Below are positions 17,500 through 26,145 of a stretch of 64,000 nucleotides of DNA, one piece after another. The stretch comes from Lentisphaerae bacterium GWF2_57_35. GTDB taxonomy: Bacteria > Verrucomicrobiota > Kiritimatiellia > CAIQIC01 > GWF2-57-35. The stretch spans positions 23,669-87,668 of the forward strand of contig MHBK01000043.1 in NCBI GenBank assembly GCA_001804865.1, given 5' to 3'. The translations under genes and the position numbers were made by a program. The notes beneath the pieces were generated by a model, which was given only the letters and a program-made list of their open reading frames with translations, did not search any database and was not told the origin of the DNA. Position 1 is the stretch's first letter. Each line of letters starts with the position of its first letter.

Positions 17500-17636
17500 G
17501 CATCCGGACAGCCGCCGTTTTCCATGGAAATACAGGTAGGAGACGCGACTCCGTTCGCGTCCGAAGAGGCGGCCAGCGGAGTGGCCGCCCTACCCACGAC
17601 GAAGAGCCCCTCTCGCTTTTGCGGCTGTCCGGATGC
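17500..17636. repeat. Nested inverted-repeat element with predicted three-way junction
   Basis: Perfect 16-base terminal inverted repeats (GCATCCGGACAGCCGC at 17500-17515 with its complement at 17621-17636) enclose a middle stem (GGTAG 17535-17539 with CTACC 17590-17594) and two perfect hairpins with 6-base loops: GACGCGA/TCGCGTC (17542-17561) and GGCGGCCA/TGGCCGCC (17568-17589). No open frame of note lies inside. It may be a MITE/REP-like element or a structured RNA. Confidence 0.65.
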
Positions 17637-17666
17637 CCCCCCTGCAAGAATAACATCATTTTACTG

Positions 17667-17696
17667 TTGACGGTTTTTACCCGATTGGGTTAATAA
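17667..17696 (+). promoter_or_regulatory. Possible sigma-70-like promoter of the polysaccharide export operon
   Basis: TTGACG at 17667-17672, followed 18 bases later by TAATAA at 17691-17696 (or TTAATA at 17 bases). The -35 is near consensus; the -10 is weak. About 100 bases upstream of the ATG at 17795. Confidence 0.4.
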
Positions 17697-17706
17697 ATAG
17701 CCCAAT
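17684..17706. promoter_or_regulatory. Inverted repeat overlapping the -10 (possible operator)
   Basis: ATTGGG at 17684-17689 and CCCAAT at 17701-17706 with an 11-base gap, covering the presumed -10. The placement would let a dimeric repressor block transcription. The cognate regulator is unknown; the GbsR/MarR protein at 25623 is one candidate. Confidence 0.35.
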
Positions 17707-17794
17707 AGGTTTGTAGGTCTTCTTAACGGGTATCAGATAACACGTACAGTGAAATCTCTTCGGACCATGTGTCCGCGGGGTGGAGGTATCAAGT

Positions 17795-18493
17795 ATGAAG
17801 AGAGTTGGACTGTTTGTAGTAACTTCCGTTTTGTTGGGTGCATGGATTCTTCCTGGGGCGAGTTTCGCTGCCGAGAAGAAGGCCGAACCTGCCAAAGTTA
17901 AAAAAGAAACGGCTGTCAAGGCTCCTGAAGCCAAGACCGCCGAAAAAACCGCGCCTGTCACGGCTAAAGCCGACGCAGAGAAAAAAGCAACGACCCCTGT
18001 CAAACAGGTTTCGCAAGCCGAATTGGCGCAGTTGCTGGTGAATGTTCTGGGCCTAGCCCGATTCATTCCCGCTTCCCCCAGCGCTGAACAATGCTTTGGC
18101 GTTTTGATGGCTAACAGTATTGTTCCAGCCGAAGGTTGGGTGGCCGACAAGGTCGTGACCAAGGCGGATCTGGCCCGGATCATTGTTCAGTCCATGAAGA
18201 GGCAATCGGAAGTTAAGAATCCTGACGATCCCAAGTCTTGGATCGATTATCTGAAGTCCATCGGCGTTCCCATCGATACGATCGGCCAGGCGGTTGATAA
18301 TGTGAATCCTTTGGCTGAGCCCGTGGCTCCTAATGTAGTGACCTCCTCGTCAGACCCCATGGCCAAACGGCATAAGTTTAATACCATTGACGAAACACAA
18401 TATGGCGTCGATATGCTGTCTGTGGCCCGGGTCTTTAGTCAGTTGGAATTGGATGCGGGCGAATTTCGTCCGTTGCCCATTACCCAGGATTAA
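17795..18493 (+). CDS. Exported protein with SLH-like domain
   Basis: A 232-residue protein with a signal peptide (MKRVGLFVVTSVLLGAWILP, cleavage near SFAA), a Lys/Ala/Pro-rich linker (about 28-75), and then a segment that resembles a surface-layer-homology repeat (QAELAQLLVNVLGL ... VVTKADLARIIVQSM, about 75-135). SLH domains commonly bind cell-wall polysaccharide. It heads the export module and precedes the beta-barrel gene by 46 bases, so it may tie the export machinery or polymer to the wall. The ATG at 17795 is preferred to 17780 because of GGTGGAGG just upstream. Function is inferred only. Confidence 0.6.
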   Translation: MKRVGLFVVTSVLLGAWILPGASFAAEKKAEPAKVKKETAVKAPEAKTAEKTAPVTAKADAEKKATTPVKQVSQAELAQLLVNVLGLARFIPASPSAEQCFGVLMANSIVPAEGWVADKVVTKADLARIIVQSMKRQSEVKNPDDPKSWIDYLKSIGVPIDTIGQAVDNVNPLAEPVAPNVVTSSSDPMAKRHKFNTIDETQYGVDMLSVARVFSQLELDAGEFRPLPITQD

Positions 18494-18539
18494 CGATTAA
18501 CAAATAATGCGCAGTCAGAATGAATCGAGGAGGAGACTT

Positions 18540-19727
18540 ATGAGATGGATTAAATGGATTTGCACAACGTCGCTCCTGTTGGGGATGTTGCAGGTATCCG
18601 CACCTGCCAAAGAAGGAGCTCTACCGTTCCAGTTTAATAACCGGCTTCGCGTGGAATGGGATGACAATATTTATCAGGCAGGCACGGATCCTGATGGCGT
18701 CGAACACGACAAAACCTCCAGCCTAAAGGCAATCGAAGAAATTGAGTTTACGGTCAATTTCAATCTGGAGAACACGTTCGTCAGTCTGCGCTATCGTCCC
18801 TCGCTCGTATACTGGGAAAAACGCGACGACGATCATTGGGATTTCAACCATGATGTGGACTTTGTCTTCAATCATTCGTTTTCACCCCGCTTGAGCCTGA
18901 GCTTGACGGACACCTTGCGCCGCGGCGAGCAGCCTGAATTGGTCGATGGCGACTTGGTGGTGCGCGAAGAAGACGATTTCTACTACAACTTGGCCGTTTT
19001 GGGCTTGGGTTATATCATTGCCCCTCAGACGCGTGTGGATGTGGAAGGCCGCAATACCTTGCTTCGTTACGACGATTCCGTGACCTCTGCAAACGAAGAT
19101 TATATAATTTGGGCTGGCGGCTTGACCTTGCGTCAACGCGTCATGCCTAAGACGACGGTTTTGGGGCAAGGCCGCTACGAAGATGTCAGCTACGACGGTG
19201 CGGATCGCGGTTCCAAGAGCGTCTATCTGGCTCTCGGCGCCGAGCAAAATTTCAGTCCGAATTTGTTGGGCAGCGCGCGCGGCGGTTATCAGCGCAAGAT
19301 GTTCAATGACGACGATCTGAGCAGCGAGAGTTCTCCGTATGGAGATCTTTCGGTGACCTTCCTGCCCTCCCCGGCCACGCGGTTGACGGGCGGCGCGAAG
19401 TACTCGCTCTTTGAAGCGAATATTTATCCCTATGCCAGCCAGAAACAGGCCCAGATGTACCTGAGCTTGGCTTATGACGTGACGGCTCGCTTAGCCTGGT
19501 ATCTCACGGGCAGTTATACCTACAGCGATTACGACCAGGACACGGCCGTCGATGTGACGACCCGGGATGGCGTGGAAAATATTTATCAAGCCAGCACACG
19601 GGCCACCTACAAACTCAACCGCAATAACTGGCTCGAAGCCGGTTATCAATTCGTGGATTTTGACAGCGATTTGCGCGAGTCCTATAAACGGAATCGTGTG
19701 GATGTCGGCTGGAAAATCCAGCTGTAA
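18540..19727 (+). CDS. Outer-membrane beta-barrel protein of the polysaccharide export cluster
   Basis: A 395-residue protein with a signal peptide (about 1-22) and a body of alternating aromatic/hydrophobic beta strands (for instance NTFVSLRYRPSLVYWE, TARLAWYLTGSYTYSDY) ending in KRNRVDVGWKIQL, a terminal strand suitable for BAM insertion. Similar barrels occur in exopolysaccharide clusters with Wza-like proteins, where they may assist secretion through the outer membrane. No enzyme motif is seen. The start at 18540 has GGAGGAG six bases upstream; the frame from 18507 is rejected. A terminator follows at 19779. Confidence 0.75.
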   Translation: MRWIKWICTTSLLLGMLQVSAPAKEGALPFQFNNRLRVEWDDNIYQAGTDPDGVEHDKTSSLKAIEEIEFTVNFNLENTFVSLRYRPSLVYWEKRDDDHWDFNHDVDFVFNHSFSPRLSLSLTDTLRRGEQPELVDGDLVVREEDDFYYNLAVLGLGYIIAPQTRVDVEGRNTLLRYDDSVTSANEDYIIWAGGLTLRQRVMPKTTVLGQGRYEDVSYDGADRGSKSVYLALGAEQNFSPNLLGSARGGYQRKMFNDDDLSSESSPYGDLSVTFLPSPATRLTGGAKYSLFEANIYPYASQKQAQMYLSLAYDVTARLAWYLTGSYTYSDYDQDTAVDVTTRDGVENIYQASTRATYKLNRNNWLEAGYQFVDFDSDLRESYKRNRVDVGWKIQL

Positions 19728-19778
19728 GCGGACCGGCTTCCTGCCTGTCGCGGCTTCAGCTTATACATGATGGATGGA

Positions 19779-19815
19779 AACTAGTGAGGCGACCCGAGCC
19801 TCACTAGTTATTTTA
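19779..19815 (+). terminator. Rho-independent terminator between beta-barrel and Wzz-kinase genes
   Basis: A 12-base perfect stem (AACTAGTGAGGC / GCCTCACTAGTT) with a 7-base loop, followed by ATTTTAG. It closes the first two genes and could attenuate read-through into the copolymerase gene beginning at 19834. Confidence 0.7.
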
Positions 19816-19833
19816 GGATGTGGAGTTAAATTC

Positions 19834-21954
19834 ATGGCGGATTCGCAACAGGACACAGCTTTACACTTTCTGGATTATTGGCGCGTAATCAAATCCAGAA
19901 AAGAAATCGTGATGGCGGTTACCCTCTTGATAGTTATTACGGGTGTCGCCGTCACGTTCATGCAACCCAAAAAATACAGCTCGACGGTGCGTATTCTCGT
20001 TCGCGAAGACTCGATGGACGTCGACGTGTTCGAACGGCAGATGATTCAGGGCTATAACCCGTTTTTTCTCCGCACGCAGGAACGAATTCTTAAATCGACG
20101 CCGTTGCTTTACGCGGTGATCGACAATTTGAATCTTCAGGCTGTATGGGGACAGCAGTATAACGACGACAAAAGCCCCATCACGAAAGAAGATGCTCTGG
20201 CAACTCTCTCCAGCAGCATCAAAATTGAGCAGGATCGCGACACAAGCCTTATTAACATCTCTGTCACGCAGGAAGATCGGGAGTTAGCCGCCCGTATTGC
20301 CAACGAAATGGCCGCGGTTTATCGCGAGCAACGGTTGGATGTGAAGCGCAGCGAATTACGGCGTGCGATTGAAGTTCTGGATAACGAGGTTCAGAAGCAG
20401 CAGGAAAAGGTGGATCAGGCGGAGAGCGAACTGGAGCGGATTCGGCAGGAGGTCGGCGTCAGTTTCCTTGGACAGGGTTTCCGTGCCGACAAAGTTCGCC
20501 TTCAGCAATTGGAAGCCGATCGCATTGCCTCTCGCGTCGACATGTTGGTGCGTAAAGCGCGTTTGAACCAATTGGAGTCGCTGGAAGGCACAGAGCTGAT
20601 GAACGCGTCGTCGTACGTCGTAATGGACCAATCCATTGCGAGCATTCGTCAGCAGTTGATCGACACGGAAGTGGCCCTGAAGCTCATGCTTGAAAACATG
20701 GGCGTCAATCATCCTGATGTGAAGCGCTTGCAGGCGGGCGTGGATGAGTTGAAGAAGAAACTCAATGAATCGCTGGTGGGACTCAAGATCGGCTTGAATG
20801 CGGATTATGAAGTGGCCAAGGCGAAGTTTGACGCGCTTGAAGCGGAGTTGCAGGCGGCCAAGCATAGCGACATTGAAGATGAAAAGAAGAAATTTTTGCC
20901 GTTCGATCGGGCTGAACGAAACGTCATTATTCAGCGCGACATTTTGAATGCGTTGAGGGCTCGAATTACCCAGCAGGGGATTGAAGTGGAAGTGCCCCGC
21001 ACGCCGGTGGAAGTCGTCGAACCCGCCGAACCCGCCAATAAGCCGTCCAGCCCTCTAGTCATGCTGAATATCCTTCTCAGCATATTCCTGGGTTTTGGAG
21101 CCGGCATTGGGTTGGCCTACTTCATCGAATATCTGGATACTTCGGTTCGGACCGTGGACGATGTGGAACAATTCCTGGGTCTTCCCGTGTTGGGCGTTAT
21201 TCCGCAGAAAATCAGACCGCTTATTCATGAAGGTCCTGAGAGTCCTCACGGCGAGCCTTATCGGGTCTTGCGAACCAATATGCAGTTCTCGAATAAAGGC
21301 ATACATGGCGGCGCCTTTGCGGTGATCAGCGGCGGTGTGGGCGAAGGCAAATCGACCACGTTGTTCAATCTGGCCTATACGTGCGCTCAACTGGGGTACA
21401 AGACGATCGTTGTAGATTCCGATTTGCGACGCCCTGTTCAGCATTCCATTCTTTCCATGTCCAATCGGATTGGTCTGACCAATGTGCTGATGAAGGATTC
21501 GACGTTGGAGGAATGCGTTAAGCCGACCATTGTTCCGAATCTTAGCTTTCTACCCAGTGGACGCTTGCCAAGATCGATGATGGGTATTATCGATTCACAG
21601 CGTATGAGGGAATTGGTCAAGGATCTGAAGTCGCGTTATGACTACGTCTTCTTCGATTCTCCTCCGATCATCGGCATAACAGACGCATCCATTTTAGCCA
21701 GCGAGGTGGACGGGGTGCTGTTGGTCGTGCAATATCGCAAATATCCCCGAGTCATTTCATCGCGAGCCAAACGCATGGTGGAAAATGTGGGCGGGAAGCT
21801 TTTGGGTGTCGTTTTGAATAACATTAATATCATGCGGGACGATTATTATTATTACTATCACGCATCGTATACGCAGTATAATCCGGACGGTCAGGAGAAG
21901 GTGCCCGCTAAAACGATTGCGGCATCGGCGGATGGAAAAGATTCTCTGTTTTAA
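19834..21954 (+). CDS. Polysaccharide copolymerase / BY-kinase (Wzz-Wzc type)
   Basis: A 706-residue inner-membrane protein that controls polysaccharide chain length and export. It has a Wzz domain between two membrane segments (about 29-51 and 410-433), with a long coiled-coil periplasmic region (about 170-370), and a C-terminal bacterial tyrosine kinase domain: Walker A GVGEGKSTT (about 503), the Walker A' DSDLRRP (about 529), Walker B YDYVFFDSPP (about 605). A Tyr cluster (DDYYYYYHASYTQY, about 669-682) at the tail is the usual autophosphorylation site. The ATG at 19834 lies after the terminator and is preferred to 19774, which would run through it. It faces the Wza-like gene 17 bases downstream. 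Confidence 0.9.
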   Translation: MADSQQDTALHFLDYWRVIKSRKEIVMAVTLLIVITGVAVTFMQPKKYSSTVRILVREDSMDVDVFERQMIQGYNPFFLRTQERILKSTPLLYAVIDNLNLQAVWGQQYNDDKSPITKEDALATLSSSIKIEQDRDTSLINISVTQEDRELAARIANEMAAVYREQRLDVKRSELRRAIEVLDNEVQKQQEKVDQAESELERIRQEVGVSFLGQGFRADKVRLQQLEADRIASRVDMLVRKARLNQLESLEGTELMNASSYVVMDQSIASIRQQLIDTEVALKLMLENMGVNHPDVKRLQAGVDELKKKLNESLVGLKIGLNADYEVAKAKFDALEAELQAAKHSDIEDEKKKFLPFDRAERNVIIQRDILNALRARITQQGIEVEVPRTPVEVVEPAEPANKPSSPLVMLNILLSIFLGFGAGIGLAYFIEYLDTSVRTVDDVEQFLGLPVLGVIPQKIRPLIHEGPESPHGEPYRVLRTNMQFSNKGIHGGAFAVISGGVGEGKSTTLFNLAYTCAQLGYKTIVVDSDLRRPVQHSILSMSNRIGLTNVLMKDSTLEECVKPTIVPNLSFLPSGRLPRSMMGIIDSQRMRELVKDLKSRYDYVFFDSPPIIGITDASILASEVDGVLLVVQYRKYPRVISSRAKRMVENVGGKLLGVVLNNINIMRDDYYYYYHASYTQYNPDGQEKVPAKTIAASADGKDSLF

Positions 21955-21970
21955 AAAGGGATGGAGTGAG

Positions 21971-22780
21971 ATGCGCAATATTTTCTGTATGATGGCGGCA
22001 TTGTTGTTCGCGGTGGGTTGTACCTCGTCTCGGCCTGGCCCTTATGTGATCCCACCGCCGAGGAACGCGCCGCCCAAGCCGTTGGTATTGCCGCCGGCTT
22101 CGCTTCAATTAACGCAAGCTTCAGGGAAGGCGACCAATGGTATGGTGCGTCCGCAATCGATGCCCTCGGCGCGTCTCTCTACGCCCGCAACGGTTCAAAC
22201 TCAGCTTCAGACCGTGGCGGCCAAACCGGCAGCGACGCCTGCAACGATCAAACCTTCCGCTCCTCTCGCCATGCCCGTGGAGATCAAGTCGACCCGGGCG
22301 GCGTCGGTCTATTTGATCAAGCCGGGCGATCAGGTGGTGGTTTCGTTGCGTGGCATTCCGCAGGAACAGCAGATTGAAGATCAAGTGGATGAAATAGGTA
22401 AGATCAACCTGCCGTTTATCAATGAGGTGACAGCAGCCGGAAAGTCATCATCCGAACTGGAACGAGTGATTCGCCAGGCCTATATCGATCAGCAGATTTA
22501 CAAGAATATCATGGTGAACGTGATTCTGCCTTCGCAGAGCTATTATGTCCGCGGGGAGGTTCGACAACCCGGACGCTTTCCGTTGGCCAGCGGGGTGACG
22601 CTGGTTCAAGCTCTTGCGGCCGCCGGCGGCTATACGGAATTTGCCAATGCCAAGAAGATCCAGCTGCTTAGAGGAAATAAGGCGGAGTATTATGACGCAC
22701 GAAGTTTTGAGCAGCATCCTGAAAAAGACGTAGCGATTGAGGCGGGCGATGTGATCGTTGTGCATAGGAGCGTTTTCTAA
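21971..22780 (+). CDS. Wza-like polysaccharide export outer-membrane lipoprotein
   Basis: A 269-residue lipoprotein: signal peptide MRNIFCMMAALLFAVGC with a lipobox Cys at 17, a proline-rich linker, then a polysaccharide biosynthesis/export domain (about 115-190, YLIKPGDQVVVSLRG) and a SLBB-type beta-grasp domain (about 192-268, YVRGEVRQPGRFPLASG). It should form the outer-membrane polysaccharide pore together with the Wzc-like kinase upstream. The C-terminal helix of E. coli Wza is not evident. The ATG at 21971 is set by the lipobox and by GGAGTGAG upstream. Confidence 0.9.
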   Translation: MRNIFCMMAALLFAVGCTSSRPGPYVIPPPRNAPPKPLVLPPASLQLTQASGKATNGMVRPQSMPSARLSTPATVQTQLQTVAAKPAATPATIKPSAPLAMPVEIKSTRAASVYLIKPGDQVVVSLRGIPQEQQIEDQVDEIGKINLPFINEVTAAGKSSSELERVIRQAYIDQQIYKNIMVNVILPSQSYYVRGEVRQPGRFPLASGVTLVQALAAAGGYTEFANAKKIQLLRGNKAEYYDARSFEQHPEKDVAIEAGDVIVVHRSVF

Positions 22781-22781
22781 C

Positions 22782-24728
22782 TTGGCTGCTCCAGTCATCA
22801 TTGCAGAAGAACGGGCTTCTCCTCGTCGCCGCCGTCATTTCACGAAACCCTTGTCTACAAGAAGATCTCTATACGATTGGACGGCCATGCTTTTAATGCT
22901 GGCTCCAGCCGCTGTTGGGATTTATCTCTTTGGCGCCGTGCGGATGTGGTCAATCGGTCCCTTGATGATCTTGTCGTTCACGGGCTTGTTTCTTGTCGCC
23001 ATAAGACCTCTATTCAATGAAGATCTTAGCCGTTGGGCGTTTTCACCGGGCACGATAGGCTGGATGCTTTTTTGGATATACGGCTGGTTGCTCATGCCCT
23101 TTGCCGAGGCGCCTTACGATGCACGGATTGAGTTAATCAAGATGGGCTCCTGGTTCTTCTCTTATCTGGCGTGGACCGAAATGGCGCGTTATCAAAAACG
23201 CTGGAAGTTACTGTTGGGCACCATGCTGTTTCTGGTTACCATGATTGCATGGTATGCCATTATTCAACATGCTCACGGTACGCGGATGGTTTTGAACTTG
23301 GAACGGCCCGATGTTTACGAGATGAGAGCCAGTGGCACATATTTTTGTCCCAATCACTTTGCTGCCTTGATGGAAATCGTTATGCCCGTAGCGCTCTGCT
23401 TGGTTTTTATGCGCGCGGCCGATGTCCCGCTCCGATTGTTGGCTGGATACAGTTTGATCGTGCTTCTGCCGGTCATGATTATAACGCAATCACGAAGCGG
23501 CTGGATTGGCGCTGTCGTTGGGTTGGGAGTCGCTTCGCTGCTAATGGCGTTGCGCAGAAGTAACAAACTATTCCTGTTGATGCTTGTGGTCATCCCCTTA
23601 ATTATAGGCGGCGTTGGTGTGACGTTGTGGACTGTTTCGCCTATGGTTAGAACCCGTGTTGCGGGAGCCATGCTGACTTCCCCGGATCCTGCAGTTCAAG
23701 GGCGTTTCATGATGTGGAAGGACAGCATCCCTGCGGTTGAGGGCAAACCGGCGCTGGGTTGGGGCCCCGCATCGTTTCCCTGGGTATATCCGCGTTTCAA
23801 GAATCACTCGATGCAGCTTTTTTTTAACTTCCTTCATAATGAATCTTATCAGCTTGTTATGGAATACGGCTTAGTTGGGCTGGTGCTCTTTGCCGGCTTT
23901 GCCGTGTACACTTTGATTCGATATATGCGGTTGTTGATATTGGCGGAGCATGATAAGGATGCGTTTCTCATCGCGGGGTTGTTGGGAGGAGTGGCCGGGA
24001 GTGTGGCGCATTCTATGTTCGATTATAATCTGCATATCTTTTCCAATGTGCATGTACTGGTTCTCGTCGCGGGCGTTGTATCGGCTGGATTATTCTCATC
24101 TGGAGATTTGAAGCTTGTAACCGTTGCGCGGCCGTGGCGACTATGCGGGCAAGGCTTGGCGATCGCCATGACGGTAGTTTTGCTGTTGGCTTCTCTTCAG
24201 GTTTTCCTTTCCTACGGGCTGCACTATCTGGGGGAGGGGCGGCGCAATGCGTTCGATATGAATGGCGCTGTTAGGCGGTATGAGCTGGCGCGCCGGGTGG
24301 ATCCGGGCAACTGGCGTCCTTGGTTGGGCATGGCCCACGTGCGACAGACTCAGGGTTTTTGGGACTTGGATTCGGCCAGTAAATCGAATTTGCAGACTCA
24401 GTCCTTGGCCTATTATGAAGAAGCCAATCGGAGGAATCCGTGCGACATGGAGGTCGTTTACGGGATGAGCAAGGCTTACCAGGCCTTGGGCGATCAGGAG
24501 AAGGCTTTAGCCTTGTTGCGCCAGACGACGGAATACGAAAAGAATCATCTTTTCTATGCAACCCGTTTAGGATTGCAACTGCGCAGGATGGGTCGCGATG
24601 AAGAAGCGTTGGATGTGTTTTCCCGTGCAGCCAATTATGGCGTGGCCAACGAGATGGCGGTGATGAATATTCATCTATTGCGGGATAAAATCGCCGCCAA
24701 AAACGACGCGGACGGCGCTCATCAATGA
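22782..24728 (+). CDS. O-antigen ligase/polymerase (Wzy_C) with C-terminal TPRs
   Basis: A 648-residue inner-membrane protein with roughly 11 transmembrane segments and a Wzy_C/WaaL domain (periplasmic loop with QSRSGWIGAVVGL about 237-249 and HNESYQLVMEYGLVG about 353-367). The last ~150 residues are tetratricopeptide-like (AHVRQTQGFWD; DQEKALALLRQTTEYEKN). It would polymerise repeat units or ligate glycan to an acceptor. No good ATG begins it: TTG at 22782 has AGGAG 12 bases ahead, while TTG at 22758 overlaps the Wza-like gene and ATG at 22887 would cut the N-terminus, so the start is uncertain. Confidence 0.82.
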   Translation: MAAPVIIAEERASPRRRRHFTKPLSTRRSLYDWTAMLLMLAPAAVGIYLFGAVRMWSIGPLMILSFTGLFLVAIRPLFNEDLSRWAFSPGTIGWMLFWIYGWLLMPFAEAPYDARIELIKMGSWFFSYLAWTEMARYQKRWKLLLGTMLFLVTMIAWYAIIQHAHGTRMVLNLERPDVYEMRASGTYFCPNHFAALMEIVMPVALCLVFMRAADVPLRLLAGYSLIVLLPVMIITQSRSGWIGAVVGLGVASLLMALRRSNKLFLLMLVVIPLIIGGVGVTLWTVSPMVRTRVAGAMLTSPDPAVQGRFMMWKDSIPAVEGKPALGWGPASFPWVYPRFKNHSMQLFFNFLHNESYQLVMEYGLVGLVLFAGFAVYTLIRYMRLLILAEHDKDAFLIAGLLGGVAGSVAHSMFDYNLHIFSNVHVLVLVAGVVSAGLFSSGDLKLVTVARPWRLCGQGLAIAMTVVLLLASLQVFLSYGLHYLGEGRRNAFDMNGAVRRYELARRVDPGNWRPWLGMAHVRQTQGFWDLDSASKSNLQTQSLAYYEEANRRNPCDMEVVYGMSKAYQALGDQEKALALLRQTTEYEKNHLFYATRLGLQLRRMGRDEEALDVFSRAANYGVANEMAVMNIHLLRDKIAAKNDADGAHQ

Positions 24729-24787
24729 CTATCTTTGGGCTTTTATGATGGCTCCTGTTCAGGTAGCTTTCCCTTGAGGTGTACAAC

Positions 24788-25423
24788 ATGAATAAACGAT
24801 TAACTGGACGGTTTGCAGCCTTTACCTTGATTGAATTACTGGTCGTCATTGCCATTATCGCGATTCTTGCCGGCTTGCTTCTGCCGGCGATCACCAAGTC
24901 CCGCGAACGAGGCCGCCAGCTTACCTGCATCTCCAACGTGAAGCAGATCATGGCCGGTATTTTCATGTACGCCACGGACAATCGGATGAAGATGCCGACG
25001 AATGCCGTCACCACTTTGGCGAGCAGCCGAATTTTGGAACCCTACCTCAAAGACACGAAGGTCTTCGAATGCCCCAGCGACCGGGGCAGCTCATGGCCTG
25101 CAGCAGCCTCGCATTGCTATACCGAGCGGGGCTCTAGTTATGCGTATGCCAATGGCATGGCTTCCAATGTCGCGCCGGGCATTGCGAGCGTGGGCGGTCA
25201 GAAAATCACCAGCCTGCCGGGGGATATGCCTTCGAAGAAAGCGGTTGTTTTTGAGCCGCCGCTGGGTTCCTCGGCCCCTTTCAATGGATTGACCAGCGCC
25301 TCGGATAAATGGCACAGCGAGACCAAAGCCAGCGTCATAGGGTTTGCGGATGGGCACTCGGAATTCATTACGCTTACCAATAACGTCAGCTCTTATAATC
25401 CCCAAGCTAATCCCTATCACTAA
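24788..25423 (+). CDS. Type II secretion-like pseudopilin (prepilin N-terminal methylation)
   Basis: A 211-residue pseudopilin. The N-terminal [20 protein letters not shown] is the type IV prepilin signal and hydrophobic helix; processing is after Ala13 with Phe at +1. The body matches the PVC pseudopilin pattern including a terminal FADGHSEF, the H-X9-DG type region. Such proteins abound in Kiritimatiellota and Lentisphaerota. The ATG at 24788 is preferred to GTG 24779. Why it sits in a polysaccharide module is unknown; it may be a secreted or cell-surface filament protein. Confidence 0.85.
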   Translation: MNKRLTGRFAAFTLIELLVVIAIIAILAGLLLPAITKSRERGRQLTCISNVKQIMAGIFMYATDNRMKMPTNAVTTLASSRILEPYLKDTKVFECPSDRGSSWPAAASHCYTERGSSYAYANGMASNVAPGIASVGGQKITSLPGDMPSKKAVVFEPPLGSSAPFNGLTSASDKWHSETKASVIGFADGHSEFITLTNNVSSYNPQANPYH

Positions 25424-25463
25424 GCCTTCACTATTTCCTTGGCGGGCGACGAAGTGTTTGCTA

Positions 25464-25483
25464 CGTTCAATACGAATTGAACG
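25464..25483. other. Inverted repeat CGTTCAAT/ATTGAACG
   Basis: Eight-base arms with a 4-base loop, 40 bases after the pseudopilin stop and 140 bases before the regulator gene at 25623. It is followed by CATTATGTTTTC, so it may be a weak terminator or a regulator binding site. Confidence 0.4.
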
Positions 25484-25622
25484 CATTATGTTTTCTCCTG
25501 TCTTCAGGCTTTTCGTTATCGGGAATTCACGGGGACGAAGTCTGCCGTAATTTTCTGCTTAGGCCTGCCGCCGGATCCCGTATTCGCAACGTCGACTGCT
25601 TCTTGAAACGAGGAGGCTCGAA

Positions 25623-26144
25623 ATGAAAACCAAAACCCTTGGGGACTCGCATTCTCTTGAGCAAATACGTCAACGGTTTGTGGAAGCCGCCGGGCATGTC
25701 ACCCAATCGTTGGGCGCAGGCCGGGTGATCGGCCAGGTCTATGCCTACTTGTACTTCAGCCGGAAGCCGCAATCGCTGGACGATTTGACGAAGGTGCTGG
25801 AAATCAGCAAGGGCAGCGCCAGCATGTCGGTGCGGCAGCTTGAACAATGGGGCGCTTTACGGCAGGTATGGATCAAAGGCGATCGAAAAGACTACTACGA
25901 AGCCTTGGATTCGTTCGGTAAAATTCTGCGAAAAGCGTTGCTGGACCTGATCGGGCGTCGAATGGAAGTGGGCGATGGGCTGCTCGAGCAGGTTGAAGGC
26001 CTGCTGGAGGAAAAGGGGACCTCCACACAGCCGACACAAGAAGACCTGGAATTTGTTCAGAAAAAAATTGCTTTGATTCGCGCTTTTCGTGATCGAACTC
26101 AGCGAATCTGGGACAGCTCCATTCTGACGCTTTTGTTGAAATAA
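25623..26144 (+). CDS. GbsR/MarR-family transcriptional regulator
   Basis: A 173-residue winged-helix regulator: the recognition region LEISKGSASMSVRQLEQWGAL (about 58-79) followed by a wing (RQVWIKGDRKDYYEAL) and a helical C-terminal dimerisation region. It resembles GbsR-type MarR-like regulators. It is the first gene of the sugar-precursor operon, one base ahead of the DUF362 gene, so it likely controls that operon; the signal it senses is unknown. The start at 25623 is supported by GAGGAGG upstream. Confidence 0.8.
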   Translation: MKTKTLGDSHSLEQIRQRFVEAAGHVTQSLGAGRVIGQVYAYLYFSRKPQSLDDLTKVLEISKGSASMSVRQLEQWGALRQVWIKGDRKDYYEALDSFGKILRKALLDLIGRRMEVGDGLLEQVEGLLEEKGTSTQPTQEDLEFVQKKIALIRAFRDRTQRIWDSSILTLLLK

Positions 26145-26145
26145 C

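Larger units (their letters stand above)
17283..17794. other. 512-base gene-free region with folded elements and a promoter
   Basis: No supportable gene. It contains, in order, a hairpin (17362-17404), a nested inverted-repeat element (17500-17636), a possible sigma-70 type promoter with an overlapping inverted repeat (17667-17706), and a small hairpin CGGAC/GTCCG (17761-17775) just before the Shine-Dalgarno of the gene at 17795. These are listed separately. Confidence 0.7.
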
